64,000 nucleotides of DNA from assembly GCF_000403455.2 (NCBI RefSeq), contig NZ_KE159748.1, positions 45,357 to 109,356 of the forward strand, in the 5' to 3' direction. The DNA comes from Dorea sp. 5-2 (GTDB lineage Bacteria; Bacillota; Clostridia; Lachnospirales; Lachnospiraceae). The position numbers and the translations under genes are program-made. The notes under the pieces were generated by a model, which made no database searches, was not told the origin of the DNA, and worked only from the letters and a program-made list of their open reading frames with translations. Positions 1-8,487 of the stretch are shown piece by piece; position 1 is the first letter of the stretch, and every line of letters starts with the position of its first letter.

Positions 1-1
1 G

Positions 2-640
2 GAGCTTAAGAACAGTTCCGAACAGGTTGCGGCTCATTTCAGCGAGATGGAGCATACGTTTGAGGATCTGCAGAAGGCGGTGGAGAAGATCAAGCAGTGT
101 ACGAATAAGATCGTGTCCATTGCCGACCAGACCAATATCCTTGCGATCAACGCGTCTATTGAGGCGGCGCGTGCCGGCGAGCAGGGAAAAGGCTTCGCTG
201 TAGTGGCGGTAGAGGTGAAGAAGCTTGCCGATGAGATCAAGAATCTGACAAGAGAGGTGGACTCTGGTATCCAGGAGGTGGAGCAGGGGACGGATCAGCT
301 GAGCGGCAGTATCACGACTTCCGAGAGCGCGTTGGGTGAGAGCCTGAATAAGGTGCAGGAGACGTATGATATGTTCGATGAGATCACGCAGTCTGCCGAA
401 GGCGCGGCAACCGTGCATACGGAGATCTCGGGCGTGATCGACCAGTCCAAATCGGCGCTCCAGGTTCTGTGCGGTTTCTTTGACCAGATCAAGTCACAGT
501 ATCAGGATGTTGTCAATCATATCAATAAGGCAGGTAAGCTTGGGACTACGAAGAGCACGATGTTTGAAGATATAGAGAATATGCTGTCTCAGATTCCGCC
601 TATCATTAAGGATTTTACGGCAAGGATGAAGGGCGAATAG
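2..640 (+). CDS. Methyl-accepting chemotaxis protein, C-terminal part
   Basis: The reading frame is open from base 2, so the gene starts outside the window and only its last 212 codons are present. The sequence holds the conserved cytoplasmic signalling hairpin of chemoreceptors, including [18 protein letters not shown] followed by GKGFAVVA, the tip that contacts CheA and CheW. The rest is heptad-rich helical sequence running to a stop at 638-640, as expected for the long antiparallel coiled coil. The ligand-binding and membrane parts are missing, so the signal sensed cannot be named and a soluble receptor is also possible. Family assignment is secure. A hairpin terminator follows directly. 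Confidence 0.93.
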   Translation, partial: ELKNSSEQVAAHFSEMEHTFEDLQKAVEKIKQCTNKIVSIADQTNILAINASIEAARAGEQGKGFAVVAVEVKKLADEIKNLTREVDSGIQEVEQGTDQLSGSITTSESALGESLNKVQETYDMFDEITQSAEGAATVHTEISGVIDQSKSALQVLCGFFDQIKSQYQDVVNHINKAGKLGTTKSTMFEDIENMLSQIPPIIKDFTARMKGE

Positions 641-654
641 GGTTAGGATGTGAG

Positions 655-705
655 AAAGGACTGTTGCAGGATGCGGCATATGCGCATTTTGCAGCAGTCC
701 TTTTT
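655..705. terminator. Bidirectional terminator between MCP and aroA
   Basis: A stem AAAGGACTG(T)TGCA pairs with TGCAGCAGTCCTTT, with an inner ATGCG/CGCAT extension, and runs into TTTTT on the plus strand. The A-rich left flank gives a matching tract on the minus strand. It lies between two convergent genes. It shares its GCAGCAG core with the hairpins at 11121, 47160 and 54718. Confidence 0.8.
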
Positions 706-773
706 ATTCCCGCGGGCAACGAGCCAAGCGGGCATGCTTGCATGCATAGTTGACTACGATAGATCCGATCCGT

Positions 774-2093
774 TTATATGCTCTCAAGCGTCCGGAAGAA
801 TTCCGGGTAGGAGACATCCACGCACTGGCTGTCCTCGATCTTCGTTTCACCTTCTGCGGTCAATCCGGCGACCGCGAATGCCATCGCGATCCGGTGATCC
901 AGATAGCTCTTGATCGGTGCGCCTTTAAGCGGCGCGCCGCCTTTTATGATCATTCCGTCCTCGGTAGGCGTGATATCTGCTCCCATAGCCCGGAGATTCT
1001 CTGTGACAGTGTCGATCCGGTTGGTCTCCTTCACTTTTAATTCCGCCGCGTCCCTGATGACCGTCGTGCCTTCTGCGCAGGCGGCGATCACTGCGATGGC
1101 CGGGATCTCGTCGATCAGCGTCGGGATAAGGTCTCCGCCTATGGTTATGCCGTGAAGGGCGCTGTGCCTGACGAGAATGTCCGCCGTGGGTTCGCCTGTG
1201 TCCTGCCGTCCGGCATGGGGCAGCGTGTCTCTGGCTTCCAGATAGGTGATATCCGCTCCCATAGCCTCGCATACCTTAAGGATTCCGGCACGGGTGGGGT
1301 TTGTTCCCACATTCCGGATGAGAAGCTCGGAACCCGGAACGAGAAGTCCGGCGGCTATAAAATAGGCGGCGGACGAGATATCCCCGGGGACGCAGATCTC
1401 CTGGGCGAACAGCTCCCGGCAGGGCTGTATCTGTGCGGTTGCGCTTCCGTCTTCATGAATCGCGGAGGTTACGTCGGCGCCGAAGCTTTTCAGCATCAGC
1501 TCCGTGTGATTGCGGGAAAGGGCAGGCTCCGTCACAGAGGTCTTGCCGTCGGCATAAAGCCCTGCAAGAAGAACGGCGGATTTGACCTGGGCGGATGCAA
1601 CCGGCGAGCGATAACAGATGCCGCGAAGGACGCCCGGTTCGATTCTTAAGGGGGCGCAGTTGTTGCCGTGAATGCTTGTTATATGTGCTCCCATACTGTT
1701 CAGAGGCGACATGATCCGTCCCATAGGGCGTAAGTTGAGGGATTCGTCTCCGGACATGACGGAGGAAAAGGACTGCCCGGCAAGGATACCCGACAGGAGC
1801 CTCGTGGTAGTTCCGCTGTTCCCGACTTCGAGAGTTTCCTGGGGAGCCGACAGGCCCCGAAGGCCTCTGCCGTGCACATAGATCGCCTCACCCTCCTGGG
1901 TGATCTCCACCCCCATCTTCCGAAAACATCCGATGGTGGAGAGACAGTCCGCGCCCTTTAGGAAATTCGTGATCACAGTGGTTCCAAGCGCTATGGAGCC
2001 GAACATGATGCTGCGGTGGGAGATGGATTTGTCCCCCGGAACCGTGATCTCGCCTTTTAAGTGTCTTCTTGGGTAAATCGTTTTAACGCTCAT
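774..2093 (-). CDS. aroA: 3-phosphoshikimate 1-carboxyvinyltransferase (EPSP synthase)
   Basis: This enzyme condenses shikimate-3-phosphate with phosphoenolpyruvate in the sixth step of the shikimate pathway. The 439-residue product has the expected length and motifs: GDKSISHR near the N-terminus, the NSGTTTRL substrate loop around residue 90, and LDHRIAMAFAVAGL near the C-terminus. A longer in-frame start at 2183 exists but would add 30 basic residues unlike the family, so the ATG at 2093 is chosen. That start overlaps the tyrA stop by 11 bases, which suggests translational coupling. Together with tyrA it forms an aromatic amino-acid operon transcribed leftward. Confidence 0.95.
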   Translation of the reverse strand: MSVKTIYPRRHLKGEITVPGDKSISHRSIMFGSIALGTTVITNFLKGADCLSTIGCFRKMGVEITQEGEAIYVHGRGLRGLSAPQETLEVGNSGTTTRLLSGILAGQSFSSVMSGDESLNLRPMGRIMSPLNSMGAHITSIHGNNCAPLRIEPGVLRGICYRSPVASAQVKSAVLLAGLYADGKTSVTEPALSRNHTELMLKSFGADVTSAIHEDGSATAQIQPCRELFAQEICVPGDISSAAYFIAAGLLVPGSELLIRNVGTNPTRAGILKVCEAMGADITYLEARDTLPHAGRQDTGEPTADILVRHSALHGITIGGDLIPTLIDEIPAIAVIAACAEGTTVIRDAAELKVKETNRIDTVTENLRAMGADITPTEDGMIIKGGAPLKGAPIKSYLDHRIAMAFAVAGLTAEGETKIEDSQCVDVSYPEFFRTLESI

Positions 2094-3177
2094 AGACAAT
2101 GTACCTGAATTTCTGCAGAATCTCCGCCGCCTTCTTAGAGGATGTCTCGTCGTAGAATTCAATGCGCAGAACCCCTTCTTCAAATTCTCTGTTATGTATG
2201 ATCCCGATATTCTTAAGATTCAGGCCGTTGGATGCCAGGATCGTCGCGATCGCCGCAATCCCGCCTGTCTCGTCAATGATATCGCAGTAGACCTCGTACG
2301 CCTTCTTGATCGGGCCGGCAGAGGATACCGGGATGGAATTCCGATAATTCCGGGAGGTGTCGAACATGTCGTAGATTCCCTGTTCGTCTTCTTGCTCGAT
2401 CATATCCCTTGCGTGGCGCAGAAGATGGATGTATGCATCCAGGATCTGAGAGATATTCTCCTTATTCTTCAGACAGATATGCTGCCACATGGTCGGGGAT
2501 GAGGAGGCGATACGGGTGATATCCTTGAAACCTCCTGCGGCAAGGTTCTTCATCAACTCATCACTGGTATCCATATCCCGCACGAAATTGACCAGGCTTG
2601 AGGCTATGATGTGGGGGAGATGGCTGATGGTCCCGGTCACATAGTCGTGCTGCCGGTAGTCCAGGATGATGGGGATCGCATGCAGAGACCGGACGAATTC
2701 TGTATAGCGTGCTATCTTTTCCTGCGGAACCTTCCCGGAGGGCGTCAGTACAAAGTATGCATTTTCGATCAGCATTGCCTTTGAGTTGACGTAACCGCTT
2801 TTCTCGGAACCTGCCATGGGGTGTCCGCCGATAAAAGATTCCTCGATCCCAAGAGCCTCCACCTCTTGGTGGATATTTGTCTTTACACTTCCGACGTCGG
2901 TCAGGATACAGTCCTTGTGAAGATAGTCCTTCACCTGCTTGAGATAAGCCGTGTTATAGGACACGGGAGCGCAGAGGAAGAGATAACTGCAGTGATGAAA
3001 ATTGCCGTCGATGGTGGTTGCCGCCACATCAATGACGGATTCCTGGGTAGCCAGCGCCAGAGTCTCTTTGTTCTTATCGAAGGCGACGATCTCATAGTCG
3101 GGGAAATACTGCCGTATTGCCCTGGCGATGGAGCCGCCGATGAGGCCCATGCCGATAAATCCAATCTTATGCTTCAT
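2083..3177 (-). CDS. tyrA: Prephenate dehydrogenase with C-terminal ACT domain
   Basis: The product oxidatively decarboxylates prephenate to 4-hydroxyphenylpyruvate for tyrosine synthesis. The N-terminus carries an NAD-binding Rossmann motif, GMGLIGGS. The middle has the family segments GGHPMAGSEKSG and TGTISHLPHI. About 70 C-terminal residues (TGGIAAIATILASNG and beyond) look like an ACT domain, usually a tyrosine feedback sensor. The start at 3177 is preceded by GAGGAG at good spacing, whereas an upstream in-frame ATG at 3192 has none. The gene is first in an operon with aroA, behind a TTGACA promoter at 3224-3253. Confidence 0.95.
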   Translation of the reverse strand: MKHKIGFIGMGLIGGSIARAIRQYFPDYEIVAFDKNKETLALATQESVIDVAATTIDGNFHHCSYLFLCAPVSYNTAYLKQVKDYLHKDCILTDVGSVKTNIHQEVEALGIEESFIGGHPMAGSEKSGYVNSKAMLIENAYFVLTPSGKVPQEKIARYTEFVRSLHAIPIILDYRQHDYVTGTISHLPHIIASSLVNFVRDMDTSDELMKNLAAGGFKDITRIASSSPTMWQHICLKNKENISQILDAYIHLLRHARDMIEQEDEQGIYDMFDTSRNYRNSIPVSSAGPIKKAYEVYCDIIDETGGIAAIATILASNGLNLKNIGIIHNREFEEGVLRIEFYDETSSKKAAEILQKFRYIVYER

Positions 3178-3223
3178 GATGATTCTCCTCATTTTCTTAA
3201 TGATGCCTTAGGAAATATAGTAT

Positions 3224-3253
3224 ATTCTAACTCGTAAGAGGCTGTTTTGTCAA
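3224..3253 (-). promoter_or_regulatory. Sigma-A promoter of tyrA-aroA
   Basis: Read on the minus strand this is TTGACA (3253-3248), an 18-base spacer, then TAGAAT (3229-3224). It lies about 50 bases upstream of the tyrA start and is divergent from the fusA-like promoter. Confidence 0.75.
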
Positions 3254-3323
3254 TACTATGGCACTTTAAAGTGAAAAAGTAAAACCGCCGGATTGAAAAA
3301 ATTGTAAAACCTGCATAAAAGAG

Positions 3324-3352
3324 TTGTAATACCCTGATTTTTTTAGTACAAT
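3324..3352 (+). promoter_or_regulatory. Sigma-A promoter of the EF-G-like gene
   Basis: TTGTAA at 3324-3329 and TACAAT at 3347-3352 are separated by exactly 17 bases. The site is about 40 bases upstream of the start codon at 3395, with an AAGGAGG-type ribosome site between them. Confidence 0.75.
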
Positions 3353-3394
3353 GTAAACATGAGATTTTACCAAGAATAAGGAGGCACCGAAAAT

Positions 3395-5470
3395 ATGAAG
3401 GTTTACAGAACTGATGAGATCAGGAACGTAGTTCTCTTAGGACATGGGGGGAGCGGCAAGACAAGCCTTGCTGAAGCTATGGCTTATGTATCAGGAGCGA
3501 CGAATCGTATGGGGAAGATCACAGACCATAATACGATCAGTGATTTCGATAAAGAGGAACAGAAGAGAGAATTTTCAATCAGCACAACTCTGATACCGAT
3601 CGAGTGGGAGAAGGCGAAGATCAATGTCTTAGATACACCGGGGTATTTTGATTTCGTAGGCGAGGTTGAAGAGGCAGTCAGCGCGGCGGACGCGGCAGTG
3701 ATCGTAGTATCTGGCAAGTCGGGCGTGGAAGTCGGGACGGAGAAGGCGTGGGAGCTGTGTGATAAGTACAATCTTCCGCGTATGATCTATGTGACGGAGA
3801 TGGATGTAGACGACGCCAGCTTCCGTCAGGTAGTAGAGGATCTGAACGAGAGATACGGCAAGGTGATCGCGCCTCATTTCCAGCCGATCAGAGAGAATGA
3901 GAAGCTGGTTGGCTATGTCAATGTCATCAAGAATGCCGGCAGACGTTACACAGGCATCGGACAGAGAGAAGAATGTGAGATCCCGGATTATTGTAAGCCG
4001 AACCTTGAGAGCTACCGCGAGAAGCTGTTAGAGGCAGTGGCGGAGATCAGCGACGAGTATATGGAACGCTATTTTGCGGGAGAAGAATTCTCCGTAGAAG
4101 AGATCCGCGCGGCGATGCGTACCGAGGTTATGGAAGGAAGGATCGTTCCGGTTGCCATGGGCTCTAACGTACAGGCACAGGGTGTTGCGAACCTTCTGTC
4201 AGATATCGTAAGGTTCTTCCCGAGCCCGGATTGGAGAGAATGTGCAGGTATCAACCGTAAGACCAATGAGATCTACGAGGCAAACTATGATTTCGCGAAG
4301 GCGAAGTCCGCATATGTCTTCAAGACGATGGTGGATCCGTTCATCGGTAAGTATTCCTTCGTCAAAGTATGTTCCGGTGTATTAAAGGGCGAGGATACGC
4401 TTTACAATGCGGATACGGAGACGGATGAGAAGCTTGGCAAGATCTACACCATGGTGGGGAATAAGCCGGTAGAAGTGAAGGAATTATTCGCAGGCGATAT
4501 CGGAGCGATCGCGAAGCTTACGAGTACCAAGACCGGAGATACACTGTCTGCAAAGGCTACGCCGGTACTCTTCGGTAAGACAGAGTATTCCAAGCCGTAT
4601 ACATATATGAAGTATGTAACAAAGAATAAAGGGGATGAAGACAAGGTTTCCCAGGCGCTTCAGAAGATGATGGCGGAAGATATCACGTTGAAGGCAGTGA
4701 ATGACAGCGAGAACCGTCAGACGCTGATCTATGGTATGGGCGACCAGCATCTTGAGATTGCGGTAAGCAAGCTCCTTGAGAGATACAAATGCGAAGTAAC
4801 ACTGGAGACGCCGAAAGTTGCATTCCGTGAGACGATCCGGAAGAATTCGGACGTGGACACCAAGTATAAGAAGCAGTCCGGCGGTCATGGGCAGTATGGC
4901 CACGTTAAGATGAAGTTTGCATCCTCAGGCGACTTAGAGACGCCGTATGTCTTTGAAGAGACGGTAGTCGGCGGTGCGGTTCCGAAGAATTACTTCCCGG
5001 CGGTGGAGAAGGGGCTTCAGGAATCTGTCATCAAGGGGCCTCTTGCGGGATATCCGGTAGTCGGCGTGAAGGCGACGCTTTACGACGGATCTTATCATCC
5101 GGTAGATTCCTCTGAGATGGCGTTCAAGACTGCGACGATCCAGGCGTTCAAGAAGGGCTTCATGGAGGCTGGCCCGGTGCTCTTAGAGCCGATCGCATCT
5201 ATCAAGGTTGTCGTTCCGGACGATTACACCGGAGACGTCATGGGCGATCTGAACAAGAGGCGCGGCCGTGTACTGGGTATGAACCCGATCGCAGGCGGAT
5301 TCCAGGAGATCGTGGCTGATATTCCGATGACAGGCGTATTCGGGTACTGTACGGTACTGCGCTCCATGACAGGCGGAAGAGGCACTTATTCTTATGAGTT
5401 CGCGCGCTACGAGCAGGCGCCGTCTGACGTACAGGAGGCGGAGATCGCCAAGAGGGCTGCGGAAGAGTAG
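3395..5470 (+). CDS. Elongation factor G-like translational GTPase (EF-G2 type)
   Basis: The 691-residue product has the full EF-G domain order. The P-loop GHGGSGKTS is at residues 16-24 and the G3 motif DTPG at 80-83. Domain IV and V sequence follows (SGGHGQYGHVKM near residue 490; GRVLGMNPIAGG near the end). It differs from housekeeping EF-G in switch I, where REFSI stands in place of RGITI, and in G4, which reads TEMD (134-137) instead of NKMD. Such paralogues are known in many Firmicutes and Actinobacteria, and their cellular role is not settled. The gene has its own promoter and a short hairpin terminator, so it is a single-gene unit rather than part of a str operon. It is unlikely to be the main EF-G. 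Confidence 0.85.
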   Translation: MKVYRTDEIRNVVLLGHGGSGKTSLAEAMAYVSGATNRMGKITDHNTISDFDKEEQKREFSISTTLIPIEWEKAKINVLDTPGYFDFVGEVEEAVSAADAAVIVVSGKSGVEVGTEKAWELCDKYNLPRMIYVTEMDVDDASFRQVVEDLNERYGKVIAPHFQPIRENEKLVGYVNVIKNAGRRYTGIGQREECEIPDYCKPNLESYREKLLEAVAEISDEYMERYFAGEEFSVEEIRAAMRTEVMEGRIVPVAMGSNVQAQGVANLLSDIVRFFPSPDWRECAGINRKTNEIYEANYDFAKAKSAYVFKTMVDPFIGKYSFVKVCSGVLKGEDTLYNADTETDEKLGKIYTMVGNKPVEVKELFAGDIGAIAKLTSTKTGDTLSAKATPVLFGKTEYSKPYTYMKYVTKNKGDEDKVSQALQKMMAEDITLKAVNDSENRQTLIYGMGDQHLEIAVSKLLERYKCEVTLETPKVAFRETIRKNSDVDTKYKKQSGGHGQYGHVKMKFASSGDLETPYVFEETVVGGAVPKNYFPAVEKGLQESVIKGPLAGYPVVGVKATLYDGSYHPVDSSEMAFKTATIQAFKKGFMEAGPVLLEPIASIKVVVPDDYTGDVMGDLNKRRGRVLGMNPIAGGFQEIVADIPMTGVFGYCTVLRSMTGGRGTYSYEFARYEQAPSDVQEAEIAKRAAEE

Positions 5471-5510
5471 GCGGTAAAGACAAAAGATTACAAAATAATT
5501 AAGATATAGA

Positions 5511-5537
5511 AGAAAAGTCCGTAAGGGCTTTTTTTCT
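5511..5537 (+). terminator. Short intrinsic terminator after the EF-G-like gene
   Basis: AAGTCC-GTAA-GGGCTT followed by a run of seven T. The stem is only six pairs with one G-U. Confidence 0.65.
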
Positions 5538-5548
5538 TATGGCAAAAG

Positions 5549-5557
5549 TGCTATAAT
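5549..5557 (+). promoter_or_regulatory. Extended -10 promoter before trkA
   Basis: TG-C-TATAAT matches an extended -10 element. The -35 position holds only a T run. It would give a leader of about 70 bases before trkA. Confidence 0.5.
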
Positions 5558-5635
5558 CTCCTTGCTGCTAATTATATGTTAATATTTCTAACGTCTATAT
5601 TACAGTAAAATAGAAAATGAATGAGGATTAAAAAA

Positions 5636-6994
5636 ATGCAGATAGTAATCATTGGAGACGGTAAGGTGGGGCATAAGCTTGCCGTACAGTTGTCAGAAGA
5701 AGATTATGATATCGTATTGATCGACCAGAATGCAGGCAAGTTAAAGGAAGCTCTGAATCAGCTTGACGTTTTTTGCATCCCAGGGAATGGAGCAGACGTT
5801 GAGGTTCAGAAGCAGGCGGATGTGGCACATGCGGATCTCGTGATCGCCTGTGCTTCGACAGACGAGTTTAATATGCTGAGCTGTCTTTTGGCGAAGCGGC
5901 TAGGAGCCAGGCATACGATCGCGAGGGTGCGCAATCCCATCTATTACCGGCAGATCGATCTGTTCCGATCCGATCTTCATCTGAGTATGGCGGTGAATCC
6001 GGAGTTGTCGGCTGCGAATGAGATTGCCAGGGTCCTGTTGTTCCCGGAAGCCAGCAAGGTCGAGACATTTATGAAGGGAAGAGTCGAACTGGTAGAGCAC
6101 ATTCTGAAGGCGGGCAATCCCCTTGCCGGGCTGTCCCTTGCGCAGATTGACCAGAAGTTCAAGATTGATATGCTGGTGTGCGCGGTCAAGAGAGGGAATG
6201 ATGTCTTTATCCCGGATGGAGATTTTGTCCTTAAAGAGGACGACCGGCTCCACATAGCGGCAGGGCACCAGGATTTGAGGTCATTTTTCAAATCCGTAGG
6301 AAAGAAGAATACGAAAGTGAAGAGGGTGATCATCTGCGGCGGCGGGAATGTCTGCTTCTATCTCTCCCGGCAGTTATTGCAGGCGGGGATGCAGGTAAAG
6401 ATTATAGAGCGCAGTGAAGCGAAATGTGAATATCTGTGCGAGCAGCTTCCCAAAGCAACGGTCATTCAGGGTGATGCCGCCGATCATGATCTTCTGATCG
6501 AAGAAGGGATCCGGGAATCGGACGCCGTGGTCGCGCTGACGGGTATGGATGAAGAGAATATTATCATGTCCTTATTTGCAAAAGGACAGGGGGTGGATAA
6601 GATCATCGCCAAGGTAAACGAAGATTCCAGAGCGCAGATGGTGGAAGGGCTTGGGATAGACAGTATTGTCTCCGTAAAGAGCGCGGCGGCTGATGAGATC
6701 GTGAATTACGTAAGAGCTATGAAGAATTCTTACAGCAGCGCCAATGTAGAGACCAGTTACCGGCTTCTGGGAGGAAGAGTGGAGGCGATGGAGTTCATCA
6801 TAAGGAAAGAGTGCAGTTTTACGAATGTTCCGCTGAAAGACCTTCCTACGAAACTCAATCATCTGATCGCCTGTATCGGAAGAGGACGCAAGATCATCAT
6901 CCCTGGAGGCGACGATCATATGGAAGTAGGGGACAGTGTGATCGTAGTTACGAAAGAGCACGTTATTAATGATTTTACAGATATACTTGCATAG
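5636..6994 (+). CDS. trkA: Trk potassium uptake regulatory subunit TrkA
   Basis: This peripheral membrane protein gates the TrkH channel by binding nucleotide. The product has two tandem RCK units. Each has a Rossmann NAD-binding half, GDGKVG at residues 7-12 and a second glycine-rich motif CGGGN near 235, followed by a TrkA-C half. The start at 5636 is preferred over the ATG at 5621 because GAGGA lies about 10 bases upstream of 5636. The gene is first in a run of four same-strand genes, with trkH beginning 21 bases after its stop, as is usual for this two-part transporter. Confidence 0.95.
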   Translation: MQIVIIGDGKVGHKLAVQLSEEDYDIVLIDQNAGKLKEALNQLDVFCIPGNGADVEVQKQADVAHADLVIACASTDEFNMLSCLLAKRLGARHTIARVRNPIYYRQIDLFRSDLHLSMAVNPELSAANEIARVLLFPEASKVETFMKGRVELVEHILKAGNPLAGLSLAQIDQKFKIDMLVCAVKRGNDVFIPDGDFVLKEDDRLHIAAGHQDLRSFFKSVGKKNTKVKRVIICGGGNVCFYLSRQLLQAGMQVKIIERSEAKCEYLCEQLPKATVIQGDAADHDLLIEEGIRESDAVVALTGMDEENIIMSLFAKGQGVDKIIAKVNEDSRAQMVEGLGIDSIVSVKSAAADEIVNYVRAMKNSYSSANVETSYRLLGGRVEAMEFIIRKECSFTNVPLKDLPTKLNHLIACIGRGRKIIIPGGDDHMEVGDSVIVVTKEHVINDFTDILA

Positions 6995-7015
6995 GGGAGA
7001 CTGAGAAAGAAGATA

Positions 7016-8461
7016 ATGAATACGAAGATGATACGGTATATATTGGCGAGGATGCTGGGGGTCGAGGCGGTGCTGCTGCTCCTTCCGGCTTTGGTGTCGC
7101 TGATCTACCGAGAATTTAGCGGTGTGTTTTTTTTGATCCCTGCGGGGATACTGGGAGTTGTCTATCTGCTGCTTGGCGTGAAGAAACCGGAGAACAGGAC
7201 GATTTATGGGAAAGAAGGTATGATCGTTGTCTCAAGCGCATGGATCCTGTGGTCGCTGTTCGGAGCATTGCCATTTTCACTTTCGGGTTGTATCCCGAAT
7301 TATCTGGATGCATTTTTTGAGACGGTATCAGGATTTACGACGACAGGTTCTACGATTCTGCGGGAGATCGAAGTACTGCCTCAGGGAATGCTGTTCTGGA
7401 GGAGCTTTACGCACTGGGTCGGCGGTATGGGAGTGTTAGTGTTCGTCATGGTGCTTACGACGCTTGATAAGAAGAATTCTATGTACCTGATGCGTGCGGA
7501 GGTGCCCGGACCGGAGAAGGACAAGCTGGTGCCGAAGACGATGTCAACAGCGCGGATCCTTTATGGGATATACTTTGGGATGACGCTTATAGAAGTGGTT
7601 CTGCTGTTATTCGGCGGGATGAACCTTTTTGACAGCCTGCTCTTCTCATTCGGAACGGCGGGAACCGGCGGATTTGCCAATTATGCGGCAAGCGTGGGAT
7701 ATTTTAACAGCGCCTATATAGATGCGGTGATCACGATCTTTATGATATTATTCGGGATCAACTTTAATCTGTATTATTTCCTGCTGCTGAAGGAGCTAAA
7801 GCCGATCTGGAAGAATGAAGAATTGAAGGTATATCTGGGGATCATATTGACGTCGGCGGTTGTGATCACGATGAACATCAGCCATATGTACGAAGGACCG
7901 GCGAAGGCGTTCCGTTACGCGATCTTTCAGGTTGCGTCCGTGATCACTACGACAGGGTATGCCACGGCGGATTTCATTGAGTGGCCTATGTTCTCCCAGT
8001 GTGTGCTGCTGTTTTTGATGATGGTCGGCGCCTGCGCCTCGTCTACGGGAGGCGGTATGAAGGTGGCGCGTTTCCTGATGATGTTAAAATGTATCAAGCG
8101 TGAGATCGTCCAGATGGTACATCCAAAGGCGGTCAGGATCATTCGGATGAACGGGAAGAAGATGGATCAGGATGTGTTAAGAGTGCTGAATGTCTATCTG
8201 ATGGCGTATGTGCTGACGGTTGCAGGTTCTGTCCTTCTGGTGTCCCTTGACAATATGGATTTTGGAACCACGTTCAGTTCGGTAATGGCTACACTGAATA
8301 ATATCGGCCCGGGGATCGGGGCGGTGGGGCCCAATGGGAATTTTGCAGATTTTTCACCGTTGTCGAAGCTTGTGTTCTGTTGTGATATGCTTGCCGGGCG
8401 ATTGGAGATCTTTCCGTTCCTGATGCTGTTTACGGCGTCGGCATGGAATCGGAGATTTTAG
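7016..8461 (+). CDS. trkH: Trk potassium uptake membrane subunit TrkH
   Basis: A 481-residue polytopic membrane protein forming the ion-conducting part of the Trk system. Four pore-loop repeats are recognisable from glycine-containing filter segments: SGFTTTGST, GTAGTGGFA, SVITTTGYAT and NNIGPGIG. The C-terminus (DMLAGRLEIFPFLML) is typical. It follows trkA closely and shares its transcript. Its stop is 26 bases from the start of the next gene. Everything seen fits an intact transporter. Confidence 0.95.
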   Translation: MNTKMIRYILARMLGVEAVLLLLPALVSLIYREFSGVFFLIPAGILGVVYLLLGVKKPENRTIYGKEGMIVVSSAWILWSLFGALPFSLSGCIPNYLDAFFETVSGFTTTGSTILREIEVLPQGMLFWRSFTHWVGGMGVLVFVMVLTTLDKKNSMYLMRAEVPGPEKDKLVPKTMSTARILYGIYFGMTLIEVVLLLFGGMNLFDSLLFSFGTAGTGGFANYAASVGYFNSAYIDAVITIFMILFGINFNLYYFLLLKELKPIWKNEELKVYLGIILTSAVVITMNISHMYEGPAKAFRYAIFQVASVITTTGYATADFIEWPMFSQCVLLFLMMVGACASSTGGGMKVARFLMMLKCIKREIVQMVHPKAVRIIRMNGKKMDQDVLRVLNVYLMAYVLTVAGSVLLVSLDNMDFGTTFSSVMATLNNIGPGIGAVGPNGNFADFSPLSKLVFCCDMLAGRLEIFPFLMLFTASAWNRRF

Positions 8462-8487
8462 ATTTTAGGTCTGATAAAGGAGAATAT

